A stretch of 36,613 nucleotides of DNA from JANOYY01 sp031418035 (GCA_031418035.1 JANOWU010000229.1:1-36613); one strand, 5' to 3'; positions 15,059 to 22,811 are shown, counted from the first letter of the stretch. A program made the numbers and translations. The notes: generated by a model from the letters alone, not told the origin.

Positions 15059-15826
15059 ATGTCCAACCCATTCGATCTTTCCGGCCACGTTGTCTTGATC
15101 ACGGGAGGCAATTCCGGGATCGGCCTCGGTATGGCCGAGGGTCTGGCCAACGCCGGAGCGTCGGTGGCGATTTGGGGAACGAACGCGGACAAGAACCGGG
15201 TCGCCGTCGATCGACTCCGATCGTTGGGTGGGCGAGCAGAGTCGTTTTTGTGCGACGTCGGCGAGGAGGCACAGGTCGAGGAGGCGTTCGCGGCAACGGT
15301 CTCGGAGTTCGGCAAGATCGACGCCTGTTTTGCGAATTCGGGTGTGGGTGGCGCGGCAAAGTCGTTCCTCGACATGACCGCCGATGAATGGCACCGGGTC
15401 TTGCGAATCAACCTCGACGGCGTCTTCTACACCCTTCGCGGCGCCGCTCGCCAGATGGTGAAACAGGGCTCGGGCGGTTCGCTCGTGGTCACGGCCTCAC
15501 TCGCCGCCATTCAGGGCCAGGCTCGCGGACAGCATTACGCCGCGACCAAAGGAGGAGTCATCTCCATGATGCGAGCGTGTGCCATCGAGTTTGCCCGCTA
15601 CGGAATCTCCGCCAATGCGATTCTGCCCGGTTGGGTCGAAACGCCAATGACGAACGACCTGTTCAACTTCGACAAATTCCGCGACGCCGTCATGCCCCGT
15701 ATGCCGTTTCGGCGTTGGGGTAGCCCCGACGATTTCGGTCCGATCGCCGTGTACCTTGCGTCGCCGTCGACACGGTGGCACACCGGCGAGGTTCACCTCA
15801 TCGACGGCGGTTACTCGATCTTCTAA
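15059..15826 (+). CDS. short-chain dehydrogenase/reductase (SDR)
   Basis: A 255-residue classical SDR. The cofactor motif TGGNSGIG is at 15-22 and the structural NSGVGG at 93-98. The catalytic triad reads Ser147 (in VVTASLAA), Tyr160 and Lys164 (YAATK). The C-terminal GGYSIF closes a normal-length fold. An NAD(P)-dependent alcohol/ketone interconversion is expected. It sits between crtE and the lycopene cyclase gene, so a carotenoid or terpenoid end-group substrate is possible but not shown; SDRs are widespread and position alone is weak evidence. The chosen ATG at 15059 has TACCGT 7 nt upstream and no Shine-Dalgarno sequence, fitting a leaderless start. Its stop codon shares bases with the stop of the convergent cyclase gene. 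Confidence 0.87.
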   Translation: MSNPFDLSGHVVLITGGNSGIGLGMAEGLANAGASVAIWGTNADKNRVAVDRLRSLGGRAESFLCDVGEEAQVEEAFAATVSEFGKIDACFANSGVGGAAKSFLDMTADEWHRVLRINLDGVFYTLRGAARQMVKQGSGGSLVVTASLAAIQGQARGQHYAATKGGVISMMRACAIEFARYGISANAILPGWVETPMTNDLFNFDKFRDAVMPRMPFRRWGSPDDFGPIAVYLASPSTRWHTGEVHLIDGGYSIF

Positions 15827-16755
15827 TCGGTACCGTTGATCGTTGCCGGCGGACTAGTCGTGACGTTCGACGGAGGCGATACCTGCACACCGTTGAGCTT
15901 GCTCCAGCAGATGAGCACGAGGGTCAGGAGTGCGAAGCCGAAGGCGAAGTCCTCGGTCGGGATGTCCCAAACGAGACGACCCCCTACGAATTCTTCAGGA
16001 GCGTACAACACGATCGGCGCGCTCTGCTTGGTGAGCCATCCGTTGACGAGCACCATGAAACCCGCAGATATGGCCATGGTGGCCCAGTACGCGCGCATAA
16101 GGAATACGTGGCTGCTCAATCGCCACTCGACGATCAAGACGATGGCCAACAGAGCCAGCACCAGAAATGAGTAGTCGGGGTACTGCCAGTCGATGCGCCC
16201 GAACGTCGCTTCGTAGGTACGTGAAAACCCACGTCGCATCCACGACGGCGCAAGCCCGTGGGAACGGCGGACCAGGAGGGCGACGAGTGCGGCCATCGCA
16301 GCAACGACACTGCCGACGATGAGGGACACGACGGCCAATCGCCGCCCGCCCGGGGAGGGCTCTGACTCATGCGGGATCGGCGTGGCGCGGAGCAGGTGAA
16401 GCGCGTGTCGTGGTTGCCGCAGCCACATGCGAAAGGGAGGCACCCGTCCGTCATACACATTGCGGGCCGTCTCGAACGTGAGTACCGCACACATCGGGAT
16501 CACCAGAAAGAAGACGACTTCCTCGATCGGATAGTTCCGTGGAATGCGCAGGCCGGTCGTGTACAACGGCGAATAGCTCCACAGCCGGCGGTAGACCGCA
16601 GCCTCGTTCACGAAGTTGAACAGCAGGAACGGGACGACCAGCGCCTGCAGGTACCGGCCCAGCCGCGCCCAGACGCGGGCACGAAACACGAATTCGAGGG
16701 GCAACGTCAGCACCAGACACCCAACCATCAAGAACAGGTACTGAAAACGATCCAC
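15823..16755 (-). CDS. fused CrtYc-CrtYd-type lycopene cyclase
   Basis: A roughly 310-residue multi-pass membrane protein with two homologous cyclase halves, each related to the small actinobacterial CrtYc/CrtYd subunits. The first half has the membrane helix FQYLFLMVGCLVLTLPLEF, the WSYSPLYTTG segment and the PIEE motif at 76-79. The second half has YPDYSFLVLALLA, a long helix with GWLTKQSAPIVLY and the DIPTED motif at 264-269. Such proteins cyclise the ends of lycopene or add C5 units in C50 pathways. Acidic PxE(E/D) residues are believed to be catalytic. I propose the GTG at 16755 because upstream sequence in the frame is an 11-bp tandem repeat. The start is the least certain part. It ends tail to tail with the SDR gene with a 4-bp overlap. 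Confidence 0.82.
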   Translation of the reverse strand: MDRFQYLFLMVGCLVLTLPLEFVFRARVWARLGRYLQALVVPFLLFNFVNEAAVYRRLWSYSPLYTTGLRIPRNYPIEEVVFFLVIPMCAVLTFETARNVYDGRVPPFRMWLRQPRHALHLLRATPIPHESEPSPGGRRLAVVSLIVGSVVAAMAALVALLVRRSHGLAPSWMRRGFSRTYEATFGRIDWQYPDYSFLVLALLAIVLIVEWRLSSHVFLMRAYWATMAISAGFMVLVNGWLTKQSAPIVLYAPEEFVGGRLVWDIPTEDFAFGFALLTLVLICWSKLNGVQVSPPSNVTTSPPATINGTD

Positions 16756-16780
16756 GCGCCAAACCTTACGCTCCCCCCTT

Positions 16781-16824
16781 CCCAACACCGCCCCATCACC
16801 GCCCCAACACCGGCCCAACACCGC
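16781..16824. repeat. 11-bp tandem repeat upstream of the lycopene cyclase (4 copies)
   Basis: Four adjacent 11-bp units follow consensus CCCAACACCGC: 16781-16791 (exact), 16792-16802 (CCCATCACCGC), 16803-16813 (CCCAACACCGG) and 16814-16824 (exact). They lie just upstream of the likely cyclase start, next to an AT-rich block at about 16855-16915 that probably holds the divergent promoters. A unit of 11 bp is about one helical turn. Confidence 0.92.
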
Positions 16825-16934
16825 CGCAGCGTCACGATCGGGCGGAAGGGCCCCCAAATAAGAAATATCACGAATCACTTAATTAAATATGAAGACGAGC
16901 CGATTGAAATATCACCTTTCACCTGGAGTACGAC

Positions 16935-17222
16935 GTGATTTTGCACCAGCGCCTTCATCCGAACCGCCCGACGTTGCGGGTATCGCCTCGTCGAGCGTCG
17001 TCACGGAACCTCGTCACGTCGTCCAAAACCCCGAAATCATCTCGCCGCCTGCGAGTCCTCCCGGGGATCGTCTGCATCCTGGCCTGGGGTTTCACGCTCG
17101 TCTCGTTTACCCCCCGCGCCGACGGCCCGGTGAAAGCTCCCTGGAATCGCGTCGCTCGCGAAGATGAACGTCAGGCAACCGTCAACTTCGAGGAAGCCAC
17201 GCGAATCGACCGATCCGCATGA
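16935..17222 (+). CDS. hypothetical small membrane protein upstream of dxs
   Basis: I do not recognise this 95-residue open frame. It starts with GTG at 16935, six bases after a GGAG sequence. It has a strongly basic N-terminal half (many Arg/Ser/Thr), one likely membrane helix at about 41-58 (VLPGIVCILAWGFTLVSF), and a charged C-terminal tail. The orientation would place the basic side inside. Its TGA overlaps the first possible ATG of the dxs frame (ATGA at 17219-17222), a common sign of coupling. Against it: low complexity and no recognisable family. It could instead be leader sequence. Confidence 0.45.
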   Translation: MILHQRLHPNRPTLRVSPRRASSRNLVTSSKTPKSSRRLRVLPGIVCILAWGFTLVSFTPRADGPVKAPWNRVAREDERQATVNFEEATRIDRSA

Positions 17223-19420
17223 GTTCAACCGCAACGGGCGAGCCCGGCGGTTCTGCCCTGCAGTTGGTCGATCTTCTCCGTCTGATCGACCTTCGCCCCA
17301 CCACCCCGCCCGAAACCGTCGACCTCGACCGACGAGACGTTCACGACATCCATCACGACCGCCATCAGAACAGCCATCGCATCATTGACCTGCGCGCAAC
17401 CTCGTCGCCATCGGCTCCCAAAGCGCAATGTGTGGAGAACCTGCGGAGCTTTGGCGAAGGTCTGACCAATGAAGACGCATTAGATCAACCGAGCGATAAC
17501 CTGGACCGTGTGCTCCTCGCTGAGATCGATTCGCCGCAAGCCCTCAAGGCACTGACCTACGACCAGCTGGAACAGCTCGGCCACGAGTGCCGTGAGTTCA
17601 TCGTCAACGCAGTGGCCGCCGCCAGCAACGGTCATCTTGGTTCGAACCTCGGCGTCGTCGAACTCACCTTCGCGTTGCACCGCGTCTTCGAGTCCCCCCG
17701 CGACATCTTGCTGTGGGACACCGGTCATCAGGCGTACGTCCACAAGATTCTCACCGGCCGCCAGCCCGAGTTCGTCAATCTGCGCAAAGCCGGTGGTCTC
17801 TCCGGCTATCCCAATCGTCGCGAATCCGAACACGACTGGATCGAGAACAGCCACGCATCGACCGTGCTCTCCTACGCCCACGGAATTGCCGAGGCAATCA
17901 AGGCCAAAGGTGAACGCGATCGACGCGTGATCGCCGTCATCGGCGATGGTTCGATGACCGGCGGTATGGCGTACGAAGGCCTGAACAACCTCGGCCACAC
18001 GAACTCCAAGGTCTTGATCGTCCTGAACGACAACGGCCGCTCCTATGCGCCGACCATCTCGGGACTCACACGAACCGTGTCGAAGATCCGGGCCAAGCCC
18101 GCCTACGCACGCGGCAAGCGGTGGTCCGATGAACTGATCTCGAGCCTTCCCGTCGTGGGCCATCTCGGTCGGCGAACCGTCGCCGGGGTAAAGGCCGCGT
18201 TGCGCGAAATGGTCGACGAACCACACGCCTTCTTCGAAACGTTGGGCGTCCGCTACCTCGGACCCGTCGACGGACACAACCTGCCCGAATTGGAAGAAGC
18301 GCTGCGAAATGCCGCCGAGTACGACGGCGCGGTCGTGCTCCACGTGCTCACCCAAAAGGGAAAGGGATATTCCTTCGCCGAAGACGACGAGGAGAAGAAC
18401 CTCCACGACATCTCCGGCACCTTCGATCCCGCCACCGGCCCCGTTCAGGCGGCTGCCCCGCAATCGTGGACCTCGGTGTTCACCGAAACCATGCTGTCGA
18501 TCGGATCACAACGCTTCGATGTCCACGCCATCACAGCGGCCATGCCCGGGCCGACAGGTCTGTTGCCGTTCGAAAGTTCCTACCCCGGACGCTTTCATGA
18601 CGTCGGCATCGCGGAACAACATGCCGTAACGATGGCCACCGGAATGGCGCTCGGCGGTCTGCGTCCGGTCCTCGCCCTGTATTCCACCTTCCTCACCCGC
18701 GGATTCGATCAGGCCAACCTCGACGCCGGACTCCACAACGCCCCGGTGGTTTTTGCCCTCGACCGGGCGGGGATCACCGGCGACGACGGCGCATCCCACC
18801 ACGGCGTCCTCGACCTCGCCCTCCTGTCGAAGGTGCCGGGGATGACGATGTTCGCGCCGTCGAGCGCACAGGAACTCGCTCTGCAGTTGCGAACGTGTCT
18901 TGAGATCACGTCGGGCCCATCGTCGATCCGCTACCCCAAGGGTGCAGCCCGACAGGTTCCCAGCGATCAGGTAGGTTCAGGCCTCAACGCCCGAAAGGTC
19001 ATCGACTGCGGCTCCGAGGCCACCGTGTGCCTCGTCGGCGTCGGGAAGATGGTCGAAGCAGCCGAAGAGGCCGCAAGGGACCTCGCGAAGACGCTTCACG
19101 TCGACGTCACCGTGTGGGACCCCCGAGTCGTGAAGCCCCTGGATCCGGCCATGATCGCCGACGCAGCACGGCACCGTCTCGTCGTCACGATCGAGGACGG
19201 GATTCGAGAAGGCGGCATTGGAGCGAGCATCGCTGACCTCGTCAGCGATTTCCGTCTCGAGTCCAGGTTCGCGGCTGGTCCCGTTGTCGTGCTCGGGACA
19301 CCGATTCGCTTCATCGCTCACGGCAAGCCAGCAGCGATCCTCATGGAGCTGGGCCTCGATGCTGCGGGCATCGTGGCCACCGCGACCAAGGCGCTCGCCG
19401 AGCTCAACGCCTCCGTCTAA
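17219..19420 (+). CDS. dxs: 1-deoxy-D-xylulose-5-phosphate synthase
   Basis: DXS condenses pyruvate and glyceraldehyde 3-phosphate with thiamine diphosphate. This is the first step of the MEP isoprenoid route and feeds the adjacent carotenoid genes. Motifs: SNGHLGSNLGVVELT near the N terminus of the core, the thiamine-diphosphate GDGSMTGG motif near residue 242 with LNDNGRSYAPT following, the catalytic EQHAVTMATGMAL glutamate near residue 466, and a C-terminal transketolase-like domain. With the ATG at 17219 the protein is 733 residues, about 100 longer than usual. The extra N-terminal part is polar and unlike DXS. The GTG at 17510 gives a normal 636-residue enzyme, starting just before the conserved core, but has only a weak Shine-Dalgarno sequence. 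I give the longer frame because of the ATGA overlap upstream; the true start is uncertain. Confidence 0.95.
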   Translation: MSSTATGEPGGSALQLVDLLRLIDLRPTTPPETVDLDRRDVHDIHHDRHQNSHRIIDLRATSSPSAPKAQCVENLRSFGEGLTNEDALDQPSDNLDRVLLAEIDSPQALKALTYDQLEQLGHECREFIVNAVAAASNGHLGSNLGVVELTFALHRVFESPRDILLWDTGHQAYVHKILTGRQPEFVNLRKAGGLSGYPNRRESEHDWIENSHASTVLSYAHGIAEAIKAKGERDRRVIAVIGDGSMTGGMAYEGLNNLGHTNSKVLIVLNDNGRSYAPTISGLTRTVSKIRAKPAYARGKRWSDELISSLPVVGHLGRRTVAGVKAALREMVDEPHAFFETLGVRYLGPVDGHNLPELEEALRNAAEYDGAVVLHVLTQKGKGYSFAEDDEEKNLHDISGTFDPATGPVQAAAPQSWTSVFTETMLSIGSQRFDVHAITAAMPGPTGLLPFESSYPGRFHDVGIAEQHAVTMATGMALGGLRPVLALYSTFLTRGFDQANLDAGLHNAPVVFALDRAGITGDDGASHHGVLDLALLSKVPGMTMFAPSSAQELALQLRTCLEITSGPSSIRYPKGAARQVPSDQVGSGLNARKVIDCGSEATVCLVGVGKMVEAAEEAARDLAKTLHVDVTVWDPRVVKPLDPAMIADAARHRLVVTIEDGIREGGIGASIADLVSDFRLESRFAAGPVVVLGTPIRFIAHGKPAAILMELGLDAAGIVATATKALAELNASV

Positions 19421-19428
19421 CCCCACAC

Positions 19429-20094
19429 GTGACCCGCCTGATTCTGGTCCGTCACGGGCAAGCACTCTGCAACGTCGAACGCACGATCGAAGGCGTCGCA
19501 ACCTGTCACGGGCTGAGCCCGCTGGGACGCCTCCAAGTTGATGCGATCTGTAACCGATTCGTCGCACAGGGTTTCGCCGCGCACGCCCTGTATTCAAGCC
19601 CGATCCGACGCGCGCGTGAGACGGCGGCACCGATCGCAACGACGCTCGGAATTGGGTACGACTGCGACCCTGCCCTCGAAGAGGTCAGGCCCGGCGACGC
19701 CGAAGGGATGAACTGGGATCAGTACAGTGCGTTCTACGGCAACACCGAAGGCTGGGACCCGAAAGTCCCCTTCGCACCGAACGCCGAGGCCTGGACAGAT
19801 TTCGCACGCCGAGTCGCCGATGCGCTTGACCGGATCTCGCAACGACATCGCCACGACACGGTAGTAATCGTCACGCACGGCGGCGTCGTCGACGCGTCGG
19901 TGTTTCATTACTTCGGCCTCGACCCGACCGTGCAGTCGCCAATCGATTTCGAGAGCTCGAACACCGGCATCACCGAGTGGGAACGTCGAACGTTCACAAA
20001 CGTCGACAAGTCTCACGTGCACCGCTGGAGGCTCGTCCGCTACAACGACGCATCGCACCTGTTCGGCGTCGCCGTTCCCGACCCGAAATCGTAA
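19429..20094 (+). CDS. histidine phosphatase superfamily protein (phosphoglycerate mutase-like)
   Basis: A 221-residue protein of the histidine phosphatase superfamily, branch 1. The phosphohistidine motif RHG is at 8-10 in LILVRHGQALCN. YSSPIRRARETAAPIA supplies the conserved arginine. The second catalytic histidine is in VVIVTHGGVVDASV. Glu in the LEEVRPGDAEGM segment is the likely proton donor. The action is dephosphorylation of a small phosphorylated metabolite; the substrate cannot be told. The GTG start at 19429 is 8 bp after the dxs stop, so the two are probably co-transcribed. A link to isoprenoid phosphates is possible but only positional. Confidence 0.85.
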   Translation: MTRLILVRHGQALCNVERTIEGVATCHGLSPLGRLQVDAICNRFVAQGFAAHALYSSPIRRARETAAPIATTLGIGYDCDPALEEVRPGDAEGMNWDQYSAFYGNTEGWDPKVPFAPNAEAWTDFARRVADALDRISQRHRHDTVVIVTHGGVVDASVFHYFGLDPTVQSPIDFESSNTGITEWERRTFTNVDKSHVHRWRLVRYNDASHLFGVAVPDPKS

Positions 20095-20114
20095 GTACGT
20101 ACACAGATAATCTG
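20095..20114. other. two short perfect palindromes between convergent genes
   Basis: GTACGTAC (20095-20102) and CAGATAATCTG (20104-20114) follow the phosphatase stop and precede the convergent pdxH stop. They may serve as weak bidirectional termination structures or binding sites. There is no U tract. Confidence 0.3.
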
Positions 20115-20124
20115 CACACCTACG

Positions 20125-20835
20125 TTAGGGTGCCAGACGCTCGCGAACCCACACAGACTCCGAAGCGACACGTCGATATCGAAGCCGGTCGTGTAGGCGA
20201 CTGGAGCGACCCTGCCAGAACTCGATCGTGTCGGGATTCAAACAGAACCCTCCCCAGTGCTTCGGGCGAACAATGGCGCTGTCCGGTCCCGCTTCGAGTT
20301 CGGCAGCAGCGAGTTCGAGGGGTTCACGCGACACAAGCACCTGCGACTGTGGCGACACAATTGCGCCGATCTGACTCCCTCGTGGCCTCAACGCGAAGTA
20401 CTCGTCGCTGGCCGCCTCCGGAACCCGTGCGACCGTTCCGAGCACGCTCACCTGTCGTTCGAGTGCGCCCCATCGAAAGTTCAGCGCCCCGTGCGGGGAA
20501 CCGGCGAGCTCCGTCCCTTTACGGCTCTCGTAGTTGGTGAACCACACGAAACCGTCCCGATCGAAGCCCTTCAACAGCACCGTACGAATCGAAGGACGTC
20601 CATCTACACCGACCGTGGCCAGGGACATCGCGTGTGGCTCCTCGGCCGTCCCTTCACACGCCTCGATTGCGTCGGAGAGCCATGTTGCGAACACCTCGAA
20701 GGGATCGTCCGAGGTTTCGGCTTCAACAAGCCCGCCCCGTCGGTAGTCGAACCGGCGACCCGCCAGATGTAGCGGAGCGTGAGATTGGTCGATCGCGTTG
20801 CCACGCGACGTCGTCGAGGAATCTGATTCGGTCAT
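20125..20835 (-). CDS. pdxH: pyridoxamine/pyridoxine 5'-phosphate oxidase
   Basis: FMN-dependent oxidase that converts pyridoxamine- or pyridoxine-5'-phosphate to pyridoxal 5'-phosphate. The 236-residue protein has the PdxH segments: MSLATVGVDGRPSIRTVLLKGF and VWFTNYESRKG for FMN binding, GALERQVSVLGTV, LRPRGSQIGAIVSPQSQVL, and the C-terminal WQGRSSRLHDR ending in RLAP, which is the usual end of this family. I chose the ATG at 20835 as the first family-like start; an open frame continues to 20943 but has no PdxH-like sequence. The divergent TetR gene begins at 20967, and a 15-bp inverted repeat lies in the shared upstream region, so the gene may be under its control. Identity is secure. Confidence 0.93.
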   Translation of the reverse strand: MTESDSSTTSRGNAIDQSHAPLHLAGRRFDYRRGGLVEAETSDDPFEVFATWLSDAIEACEGTAEEPHAMSLATVGVDGRPSIRTVLLKGFDRDGFVWFTNYESRKGTELAGSPHGALNFRWGALERQVSVLGTVARVPEAASDEYFALRPRGSQIGAIVSPQSQVLVSREPLELAAAELEAGPDSAIVRPKHWGGFCLNPDTIEFWQGRSSRLHDRLRYRRVASESVWVRERLAP

Positions 20836-20882
20836 CAGTACGTCCACAAACTTTCTCGAGAGACGTCCCCTCGCAATTGCCT

Positions 20883-20897
20883 TACGTTTCCAACGTA
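20883..20897. promoter_or_regulatory. TetR-type candidate operator between pdxH and tetR
   Basis: TACGTT-TCC-AACGTA is a perfect 6-3-6 inverted repeat at 20883-20897 in the divergent region between pdxH and the TetR-family gene. One half-site (TACGTT) also occurs at 20121-20126 by the pdxH 3' end, probably by chance. Size and place fit autoregulation by the adjacent repressor; binding is inference. Confidence 0.55.
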
Positions 20898-20966
20898 GGT
20901 CACCTTCCCCTATCCTGTGAAGCGATGCGTACATAGTGAGCATTTTCGGACGGCAACGAGGTCAGC

Positions 20967-21599
20967 GTGACACAGATTCCAACACTTCCGCACGAAGGCG
21001 CTAGAGAGCGGAAAAAGCGGCGTACGAGACTCGCGGTTCGCCAGGCAGCCATGGAGTTGTTTTCCGAGAACGGTTTCGCAGCGACCACGGTCGATGAAAT
21101 CGCAAACCGCGCCGGAATCAGCGCACGAACGTTTTTCAACTACTTTGCTTCGAAAGAGCAGTGCGTGGCCTTCCCCCACGACGATCTGGCCCCATCCCTG
21201 CGGATGGCGCTCCTGGCGAGGCCGAAGGACGAGCCCCCCATGGTCTCGTTTCGTGAGTCGATCAAGGAGCTGTTCCGCACCCTCGAGGCCAGCGAGCAGG
21301 TTCGCAACCAGCTCATCCGCGGCGCCTTGCTGCAGCGCAACGAACCGGCGCTCCAAGCCGCCGACGGCAGCTTCCGCCGAGTCTGGGAAGAAACGGCCAC
21401 GGAGGTTCTCCTCGCCCGCGGCGAGAGCCAGATGAGCGCACGGGTGAACGCCGTGGCAGCGATCGGGGTGTGGAAGGCGGCGATGCACGAGTGGGCTGCC
21501 GCCGGCGCGAACGGGTCCATGGTCCAGGCCATCGACCTGGGATTCGACGCCCTCCTGCGGGGAATCGGTCACCGACCCCTCGTTTCGTCCACGGCCTGA
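20967..21599 (+). CDS. TetR/AcrR-family transcriptional regulator
   Basis: A 210-residue regulator. The N-terminal HTH is typical: KKRRTRLAVRQAAMELFSENG, then FAATTVDEIANRAGISARTFFNYFASKEQ at about 34-62, where the recognition helix ends in TFFNYF. The remainder is an all-helical ligand-binding domain ending in an AIGVWKAAMHEWAA helix, as in actinobacterial TetR proteins. The GTG start at 20967 is preceded by GAGGT at a short spacing. It lies upstream of and in the same direction as the MpaB-type oxygenase gene (79-bp gap), and is divergent from pdxH. The most likely targets are itself and one of these neighbours. The ligand is unknown. Confidence 0.9.
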   Translation: MTQIPTLPHEGARERKKRRTRLAVRQAAMELFSENGFAATTVDEIANRAGISARTFFNYFASKEQCVAFPHDDLAPSLRMALLARPKDEPPMVSFRESIKELFRTLEASEQVRNQLIRGALLQRNEPALQAADGSFRRVWEETATEVLLARGESQMSARVNAVAAIGVWKAAMHEWAAAGANGSMVQAIDLGFDALLRGIGHRPLVSSTA

Positions 21600-21665
21600 C
21601 GACGCCTCATGACTCCGCACTCCGGCGTCGATGAATGCTCCTAACGATAGGGAGACGCTTCGGCG

Positions 21666-21671
21666 TAGCGT
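21666..21671 (+). promoter_or_regulatory. putative -10 box for the MpaB-type oxygenase
   Basis: TAGCGT ends 6 nt before the GTG at 21678, matching a TANNNT box with a leaderless start. No Shine-Dalgarno sequence lies within 15 nt of the start codon. No convincing -35 box is seen. Confidence 0.35.
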
Positions 21672-21677
21672 TGCGTA

Positions 21678-22556
21678 GTGAACATTGTCCGGCCTCTCGA
21701 CGACATCCGAACTCTGCTGCAGGCGTCGCTGCAAGACGCCCTCCTCGGCGACGAGGCACCTCGTGATCTCAACGCCCCACGGGCCGACGACGGCCTGTTT
21801 GGACCCGCCAGCGTCACATGGCAGGTTCATCAGGACGCCTCGATGCTCATCGGGGGCATACGGGCACTCCTGCTCCAGACCATGCACCCCTTGGCGATGG
21901 CCGGTGTGGCCCAGCATTCCTCCTACGAAACCGATCCGTTCGGGCGGTTGCGCCGCACCAGCCGCTACGTCGGCGCAGTGTCGTTTGCGCCGACGGCCGA
22001 GGCGCTCGGGGCGATCACGATGGTCAAGCGAGTCCACGAGCGGGTCCGTGGGATTGCGCCCGACGGGAGGACTTACTCCGCCAACGACCCCCACCTTCTG
22101 GCCTGGGTCCACCATGCCCTGGTCGACAGCTTCCTGCGCTCCTACCAGCGCTACGGGCGTGCGCCCCTGAGTACCGAAGACGCCGACCGCTACGTCGCTG
22201 AACAGGCGACGTTGGCTGAATTGATCGGCGGAGTCGAGCCTGCGCCGGCCCGATCGGTTGCCGAACTTCGCGCGTGGCTCCACGCCATTCGCCCTGAGTT
22301 GCGATCCACCCGCGAGGCGCGTGATGCCGCCTTCTTCCTACTTACGGTCCCGATGGCGCCCACCATGGCCGTTCCCTACGGCGTGCTCCTGTCGGCGGCG
22401 ATTACGTCGCTGCCTCGCTTCGTACGACGGGCCCTGTGGTTGCCGTCGAGCCAACTCGCGGCGAAAGTCATGATCGAGCCGAGCGCTCGGGCCGTCACGC
22501 GAACCCTCAGCTGGGCCATGACCAACCCTCCCAACACCAGCTCCCAAAACCACTGA
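21678..22556 (+). CDS. MpaB/Lcp-type (DUF2236) oxygenase
   Basis: A 292-residue protein of the DUF2236 family, which includes fungal MpaB and bacterial latex-clearing protein. Both of these characterised members oxidatively cleave isoprenoid chains using heme b. Family segments seen are WQVHQDASMLIGGIRALLLQTMHPLAMAGVAQHS (about 49-82), the FGRLRRTSRYVGAVSFAP segment, and the HERVRGIAPDGRTYSANDPHLLAWVHHALVDSF segment, each with conserved histidine or arginine. The actual reaction in short bacterial members is not known. The GTG start is weakly supported, with no Shine-Dalgarno sequence but a -10-like TAGCGT 6 nt before. Its neighbour upstream is a TetR regulator that may control it. Confidence 0.82.
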   Translation: MNIVRPLDDIRTLLQASLQDALLGDEAPRDLNAPRADDGLFGPASVTWQVHQDASMLIGGIRALLLQTMHPLAMAGVAQHSSYETDPFGRLRRTSRYVGAVSFAPTAEALGAITMVKRVHERVRGIAPDGRTYSANDPHLLAWVHHALVDSFLRSYQRYGRAPLSTEDADRYVAEQATLAELIGGVEPAPARSVAELRAWLHAIRPELRSTREARDAAFFLLTVPMAPTMAVPYGVLLSAAITSLPRFVRRALWLPSSQLAAKVMIEPSARAVTRTLSWAMTNPPNTSSQNH

Positions 22557-22620
22557 CGCCCCCTCCCGCGCCTCCGTGCTCGCGTGCGCTCCCGTGTGCC
22601 CCGCATTCGCTCCCGTCCAC

Positions 22621-22700
22621 ACTCGTCGGCAAGCTGCAGGGTCGACGGCAAGTTGTTGGTGGAGCAAACTTGCCGACGACCCTGCAACTCGCCGTTGAGT
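22621..22700. repeat. long imperfect inverted repeat (hairpin)
   Basis: Arms at 22621-22654 and 22667-22700 form an imperfect 34-bp inverted repeat around a 12-nt loop. The inner 19 bp (22636-22654 against 22667-22685) pair with a single mismatch; the arm reads GCAGGGTCGACGGCAAGTT. A GTCGGCAAG/GACGGCAAG motif is repeated within the arm. There is no U tract. It could be a bidirectional terminator, a REP-like element or a palindromic mobile remnant. It lies between the oxygenase gene and the muralidase gene. Confidence 0.85.
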
Positions 22701-22705
22701 GAAAA

Positions 22706-22811
22706 GGACCGGAGGACAGCGGCGACGCCCGTACGTGATAATTGCAGTGCGTGCAACATTTGGGGACGAACGTGCGGATCAGCAGGTAGGGTGTGCCGGT
22801 CGAAAGGAGGA
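22706..22811 (+). ncRNA. possible structured 5' leader of the muralidase gene
   Basis: GACCGG (22706-22711) can pair with CCGGTC (22797-22802), closing a region of about 85 nt. Inside it TTGCA/TGCAA (22742-22746 with 22752-22756) forms a small hairpin. An excellent ribosome-binding site, AAAGGAGGA (22803-22811), directly follows the closing stem, so pairing could affect translation. I compared it from memory with the ydaO (c-di-AMP) riboswitch known upstream of actinobacterial rpf genes and do not see its conserved core. Low confidence. Confidence 0.25.

Noticed and set aside
17480..18463. 327-codon minus-strand open frame
   Set aside because: Antisense to the conserved core of dxs; composition follows dxs codon positions.
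20910..22283. 457-codon minus-strand open frame
   Set aside because: Antisense to the TetR and MpaB-type genes, both with clear family motifs.
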